9,540 nt of DNA from Treponema sp. GTDB lineage: Bacteria > Spirochaetota > Spirochaetia > Treponematales > Treponemataceae. The stretch spans positions 1-9,540 of the forward strand of contig JAEDJS010000070.1 in the NCBI GenBank assembly GCA_016296205.1. The letters are read 5' to 3'. The notes beneath the pieces are model-generated. The model made no database searches. It had not been told where the DNA came from and worked only from the letters and a program-made list of their open reading frames with translations. Positions 6,236 through 9,540 of the stretch are shown one piece after another. The position numbers and the translations under genes were made by a program. How positions within the stretch are numbered: position 1 is the first letter of the stretch; each line of letters begins with the position of its first letter.

Positions 6236-7093
6236 ATGAAAAACCTTTATTTTGACACTTCAAAACCTTTTGATTTTCACTGGACCGGGAAATTCCAGGC
6301 CCCGGACAAAAACTGGATTCACATGACCCGTCCCCTTACCGATTTTGAATTTGTCATTGTAACTGAAGGTGATTTTTATATCGGAGACGGAGCAAAGACA
6401 AGTGTAGTTCATAAAGGCCAATACCGCATTATGACGCCAACTGAAAATCAGCACGGTACACATCCTTCGGCATGTTCCTTCTACTGGATGCATTTTATGG
6501 CGCCTCAAAGCAAAGCTGAATGTGCAGAATCTGCTAGTTTTCTGGAGATACCTGAACAGGGAGCAGTTCCTCACCCGGAACGGCTTATTGTTTTATTGAA
6601 GCAGCTTTCTGACTGTGACAAAAAATACGGAAACCATCAGTTAAACAGTTATCTCTGTACGGCAATCATTCTTGAACTTCAAAGCCAGCTGAAAGCAGAA
6701 TCAGAATTATCAGATTTAAAAAAAAATCAGAACGAAAAACTTCACGGTGCACAGGTCGCTCTTTATTCTGATACTATTAATTACATCAACTGGCGCATAA
6801 AGGATGATGTCCGGGTTTCTGAAATTGCAGCCTACTTCGGATATAACGAAAAATACATGACAACCTTTTTTAAGAAAGCATCGGGAAAATCGTTGAAACA
6901 GTTTATTCTGGAAAGAAAAATGGAAGAAGCAAAGGCCCTGCTTTCCGACAGCACAAGGACAGTTTCCGAAATTGCCTACAGTCTTGGCTTTTCAGACAAT
7001 CACAATTTTTCAAGGGCGTTTAAAAAAGTGACAGGGCAAAGCCCCAGCGAATACCGGGACAGCTTTGCCGACAGAATGCTTTATAATGTCTGA
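6236..7093 (+). CDS. AraC-family transcriptional regulator
   Basis: This cytoplasmic DNA-binding regulator has 285 aa, a normal length for the family. Residues about 20-90 form a cupin-like sensor domain (pattern Phe-Val-Ile-Val-Thr-Glu-Gly-Asp-Phe, then Gly-Gln-Tyr and a His-containing strand), expected to bind a small sugar. Residues about 188-278 are the double helix-turn-helix: the first at 191-215 (Val-Ser-Glu-Ile-Ala-Ala-Tyr-Phe-Gly-Tyr), the second at 241-270 (Val-Ser-Glu-Ile-Ala-Tyr-Ser-Leu-Gly-Phe-Ser-Asp), followed by the Gly-Gln-Ser-Pro-Ser-Glu-Tyr-Arg signature. It is divergent from the arabinofuranosidase gene and separated by 80 bp, so arabinose or an arabino-oligosaccharide is the likely signal, by context only. 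It has no Shine-Dalgarno. Its stop lies three bases from the end of the convergent PqqD-like gene, and I see no terminator between them. Confidence 0.9.
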   Translation: MKNLYFDTSKPFDFHWTGKFQAPDKNWIHMTRPLTDFEFVIVTEGDFYIGDGAKTSVVHKGQYRIMTPTENQHGTHPSACSFYWMHFMAPQSKAECAESASFLEIPEQGAVPHPERLIVLLKQLSDCDKKYGNHQLNSYLCTAIILELQSQLKAESELSDLKKNQNEKLHGAQVALYSDTINYINWRIKDDVRVSEIAAYFGYNEKYMTTFFKKASGKSLKQFILERKMEEAKALLSDSTRTVSEIAYSLGFSDNHNFSRAFKKVTGQSPSEYRDSFADRMLYNV

Positions 7094-7096
7094 TTT

Positions 7097-7429
7097 TTAA
7101 TTTGTATAAAGGATATAATCACAGCGCCTGAGTGTGTTGATATATTTTCCAAGGCGTTCATAAAGAGGCTCGGCTTTCTGGCCGAAATGCTCCTTCACTT
7201 TTTCACCAATCTCCATGACAGTTTTCTCGCCGTCTATCTGCTGCCAGATAAAAGAGCCGAATTCTTCAAGGGCAATATAAGATACTTTCGGACGCTTAAA
7301 AAAAATCTGAGCAATGCGATTGTAAAAACCGCGGTTCTTTACTTCAAGAGTAACAATGCCTTTTTTGTCTGTTGTGAAAGTGATAAGTGAGTTATGTTTT
7401 GGGATAAAGTCTAATAAATTTTTCTGCAT
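7097..7429 (-). CDS. Stand-alone PqqD-like (RiPP recognition element) protein
   Basis: This is a small soluble protein of 110 aa. Residues about 45-105 match the PqqD fold: Val-Ser-Tyr-Ile-Ala-Leu-Glu-Glu-Phe-Gly, then Ile-Asp-Gly-Glu-Lys-Thr (65-70), then a helix with Glu-His-Phe-Gly and a Leu-rich C-terminal helix. PqqD domains bind leader peptides for peptide-modifying enzymes, but no radical SAM enzyme, precursor peptide or exporter is visible nearby, so this is an orphan of unknown partner. Similar single-domain PqqD proteins occur in gut bacteria without an assigned role. The ATG at 7429 follows directly on the T-run of the transporter terminator, with no Shine-Dalgarno and no clear promoter, so expression may depend on read-through. 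The domain call is fairly firm; the function is unknown. Confidence 0.75.
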   Translation of the reverse strand: MQKNLLDFIPKHNSLITFTTDKKGIVTLEVKNRGFYNRIAQIFFKRPKVSYIALEEFGSFIWQQIDGEKTVMEIGEKVKEHFGQKAEPLYERLGKYINTLRRCDYILYTN

Positions 7430-7468
7430 AAAAAATTAACCACGCGAACTTTTCATAAATCCGCGTGG
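7430..7468 (-). terminator. Terminator of the OPT transporter gene
   Basis: On the minus strand, CCACGCG (7468-7462) and CGCGTGG (7446-7440) form a seven-pair GC-rich stem followed by TTAATTTTTT, which runs straight into the PqqD-like ATG. On the plus strand the same stem is followed by CTCCG and five T (7474-7478), so it may work both ways. Confidence 0.75.
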
Positions 7469-7479
7469 CTCCGTTTTTC

Positions 7480-7500
7480 AATAAGCTTTTATAGCTTATT
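7480..7500. repeat. Small hairpin over the transporter stop codon
   Basis: AATAAGCT (7480-7487) and AGCTTATT (7493-7500) form an eight-pair stem with a five-base loop. It covers the TAA stop of the transporter (7496-7498) and precedes the GC-rich terminator stem. It probably contributes to the 3' end structure. Confidence 0.45.
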
Positions 7501-9414
7501 TAGATTTCTTTTCTCTTGTAATAAGACACATAGTAACAATCAGCAGTGCGAAGAATGCGATACCGCCAATATTTCCAAGGCTCACGAAACGTGAAATATT
7601 AATAATATCACCAAGAGAATTTCCGCCAACTTTGATTACAGCGAAAACTGCAAGAAGAATACCTACGATACCTTCACCTGCAATAAGTCCTGATGAGTAA
7701 AGAACACCGGCTTCAACCTTAGCTTCACGGGCGTTAGCCTGTTCTTCTGTTTCATTGTTCTTTTTACGTTCGAAGAACCAGCGAACCAGTCCACCAACAA
7801 GAATTGGAAGTGACAGGTGAATTGGCAGATAAAGACCAATTGCAAATACCAGAGAAGGAATCTGAATAAGTTCTGCTGTGATTGTAATTGCAACACCTAC
7901 GAATACCAGGTTCCAGGAAGGTTTCCTGACATGATTCCTTCAACTACAAGTTTCATCAAAGTAGCCTGAGGAGCAGGAAGTTCGCTTGAACCGTATCCCC
8001 ATGCAGCGTTCAGAAGATACAGAACACCACCAATTGTGATTGCAGAAATTACAACACCTACGACTTCACCAATCTGCTGTGCTTTTGGAGTTGAACCAAC
8101 AATGTAACCTGTCTTAAGGTCCTGAGAAGTATCACCTGCAATTGCAGCAATGATACAGATAATAGAACCGATTGCAATAGCACTTGTCATTCCTGCAAAT
8201 CCAACTTTTCCTGTAGCCTTCAGGATGATTGTTGAAATCAACAGAGTTGCAATTGCCATACCAGATACAGGGTTGTTTGAAGAACCTACAATACCAACCA
8301 TACGGCTTGAAACTGTTGCAAAGAAGAATCCGAAAATAATGATGATAATTGCACCAACAAAGTTTACTGGAATTGTTGGAATAAGCCACAGAGCAATAGC
8401 CAGAACACCAATGATAATCATGATGATGTTCATTGGAAGTTCGCTTGAAAGGCGGTCATTTGTTGTTTCACCTTTTGCACCGAAACTCTTGAATGCCTGA
8501 GCGAATGTCTTAGCAATAAGAGGAAGATTCTTGATAAGAGAAATAATACCAGCAGTAGCAAGAGCACCGGCTCCAACATAACGAATGTAGTTTGACCAGA
8601 GTCCCCATGTTCCGCCGTTTTCGAAAACTTCAGAAATTGAAACTGTTGCAGGGAAAATTACTGTGCTTCCGCCAAGAAGAACAAAAAGAGGCATAAGAAC
8701 GAACCATGCCATAAATCCACCGGCTGTAAGAACAGCACCTACTCGTGGACCACAAATATATCCAACACCAAGAAGAGCCGGGAGAACGTCTCCTCCAATG
8801 CCGCTTCCTTTATATGCACCGATTGAATAATCAACTTCGCTTGGGAAAAGTTTCAGACCGTCTGCAATAAACTTGTAGAGGGCAGCAATTCCAAGACCTT
8901 TGAATACGATACCGGCTTTTTTACCGCCTTCTTCACCGGCAATAAGAACTTCAGAACATGCCTGTCCTTCAGGATAAGGAAGTGTTCCGTGTTCTTTTAC
9001 GATAAGAGCATGGCGAAGTGGAATCATGAAGAATACACCGAGAAGACCACCAATAAGGGCGATCAGTGTAATTGTGAAAAGAGAAGGTGTTTTTTCACCG
9101 AATTCTGTTGCCCACATAAACAGAGCAGGCAGAGTGAAAATTGCACCTGCAGCCAGTGATTCACCGGCAGATCCGATTGTCTGAACGATGTTGTTTTCAA
9201 GAATTGAATCACGTTTCAGAATCATACGGATAACACCCATTGAAATAACGGCGGCTGGAATGGAAGCGGAAACTGTCATACCTACGCGGAGTCCCAGGTA
9301 AGCATTTGCAGCACCGAATACTATTGCGAGAATCACACCGGTAATAATTGATGTGACTGTGAGTTCCGGAAGTTTCTTTTCTGCCGGAATAAATGGTTTG
9401 AATGTTTCCAGCAA
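7496..9414 (-). pseudogene. OPT-family oligopeptide transporter with a one-base frameshift
   Basis: This polytopic inner-membrane transporter of the OPT family would import small peptides or metal chelates. The open frame from the TTG at 9414 gives 505 aa. It carries Asn-Ile-Val-Gln-Thr-Ile-Gly-Ser-Ala-Gly-Glu-Ser (about 78-89) and Leu-Pro-Tyr-Pro-Glu-Gly-Gln-Ala, both family hallmarks. It then ends abruptly after Ser-Gly-Asn-Leu-Pro. Adding one base near 7915 restores Asn-Leu-Pro-Trp-Asn-Leu-Val and continues in a second frame for 138 more residues, with further helices and a Lys-rich end at 7496, giving 639 aa, the usual size. So the last fifth is displaced by a single deletion. Either the gene is decaying or the base was lost in sequencing; the intact downstream frame favours a recent event or an error. 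TTG is the only start after an in-frame TAA, with AAAGGAG three bases upstream. Confidence 0.85.
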
Positions 9415-9446
9415 ACTCTCCTTTGAGAACGAAAATTAGCTAAATA

Positions 9447-9474
9447 ATTCTACCATACAAATGAGAGTATTTGT
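9447..9474 (-). promoter_or_regulatory. Promoter and palindromic site upstream of the OPT transporter
   Basis: On the minus strand, TGG-TAGAAT (9455-9447) is an extended -10, giving a start near 9440 and a leader of about 26 bases that ends in AAAGGAG. Just upstream, ACAAAT (9457-9462) and ATTTGT (9469-9474) are inverted repeats around GAGAGT. They lie where a -10/-35 spacer-bound repressor would sit. The operator role is inferred. Confidence 0.45.
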
Positions 9475-9496
9475 GATTTTTTTCAAGAATTCGTAC

Positions 9497-9540
9497 TTAA
9501 ATCGCGCTGAAGCGGATTTTTCGCGGGGTCGGAATGTTTT
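9497..9540. other. GC-richer edge sequence, unassigned
   Basis: After AT-rich promoter DNA the composition turns GC-rich (CGCGCTGAAGCGG, then TCGCGGGGTCGG). There is no ORF or clear fold in what remains. It could be the start of another GC-rich intergenic element or the edge of a neighbouring gene. Confidence 0.25.

Noticed and set aside
7082..7087. TATAAT near the end of the AraC gene
   Set aside because: It lies inside coding sequence with no suitable gene start downstream on that strand.
7663..7896. Minus-strand 77-codon ORF just after the transporter stop
   Set aside because: It is the old frame continuing past the stop. The genuine transporter sequence in this stretch is in a different frame, running to 7496.
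8150..8500. Plus-strand 116-codon ORF opposite the transporter
   Set aside because: It is antisense to conserved OPT sequence; the hydrophobic look is a by-product of the membrane-protein codons on the other strand.
1..9540. CRISPR arrays, tRNA or rRNA genes, transposases, phage genes, toxin-antitoxin pairs
   Set aside because: None was seen. There are no spaced direct repeats, no tRNA-like cloverleaf and no recombinase motifs in the long frames.

Overview
The window is about 9.5 kb of AT-rich bacterial DNA that reads like a host-associated or rumen spirochaete, most likely Treponema. This is inferred from the gene mix: a lipoprotein with InlB-type repeats, a eukaryote-like CDP-alcohol phosphotransferase of the kind treponemes use to make phosphatidylcholine or phosphatidylethanolamine, a cysteine/zinc beta-L-arabinofuranosidase, and a poly-G tract inside a surface-lipoprotein gene. 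No marker gene is present, so the genus is a judgement rather than a proof.

Layout from left to right. Positions 1-377 hold no gene. They contain a leftward promoter for a gene outside the window, a GC-rich structured element (133-262), and a strong rightward promoter. That promoter drives a lipoprotein gene (378-2200) whose reading frame is broken by a run of eight G residues at the end of the signal peptide; nine or six G would restore it. Hairpins and a terminator follow (2216-2375). Next come a DedA-family membrane protein (+, 2490-3125) and, convergent and overlapping it by 35 bp, a choline/ethanolamine-type phosphotransferase (-, 3091-4149). Upstream of the latter, on the same strand, is a GH127-type glycosidase (-, 4212-6155). 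It is divergent from an AraC-family regulator (+, 6236-7093) across an 80-bp promoter region with a symmetric pair of TAACACT/AGTGTTA sites. A stand-alone PqqD-like protein (-, 7097-7429) starts right behind the terminator of an OPT-family transporter (-, 7496-9414), which carries a one-base deletion near 7915.

Functional groups. The AraC regulator and the arabinofuranosidase form an obvious local sugar-response unit. DedA and the phosphotransferase both point to phospholipid synthesis or movement. The lipoprotein looks like a switchable surface protein. The OPT transporter would import peptides or metal chelates if its frame is intact in the living cell.

Two themes cut across the window. 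First, the DedA, AraC and glycosidase genes lack a Shine-Dalgarno sequence and have a -10 hexamer ending exactly six bases before the ATG, and the phosphotransferase has seven; this is the geometry of leaderless mRNAs. The lipoprotein and transporter genes have clear ribosome binding sites. Second, two genes show single-base frame disruptions. Either could be real (phase variation, gene decay) or an assembly error, and read-level data would decide.
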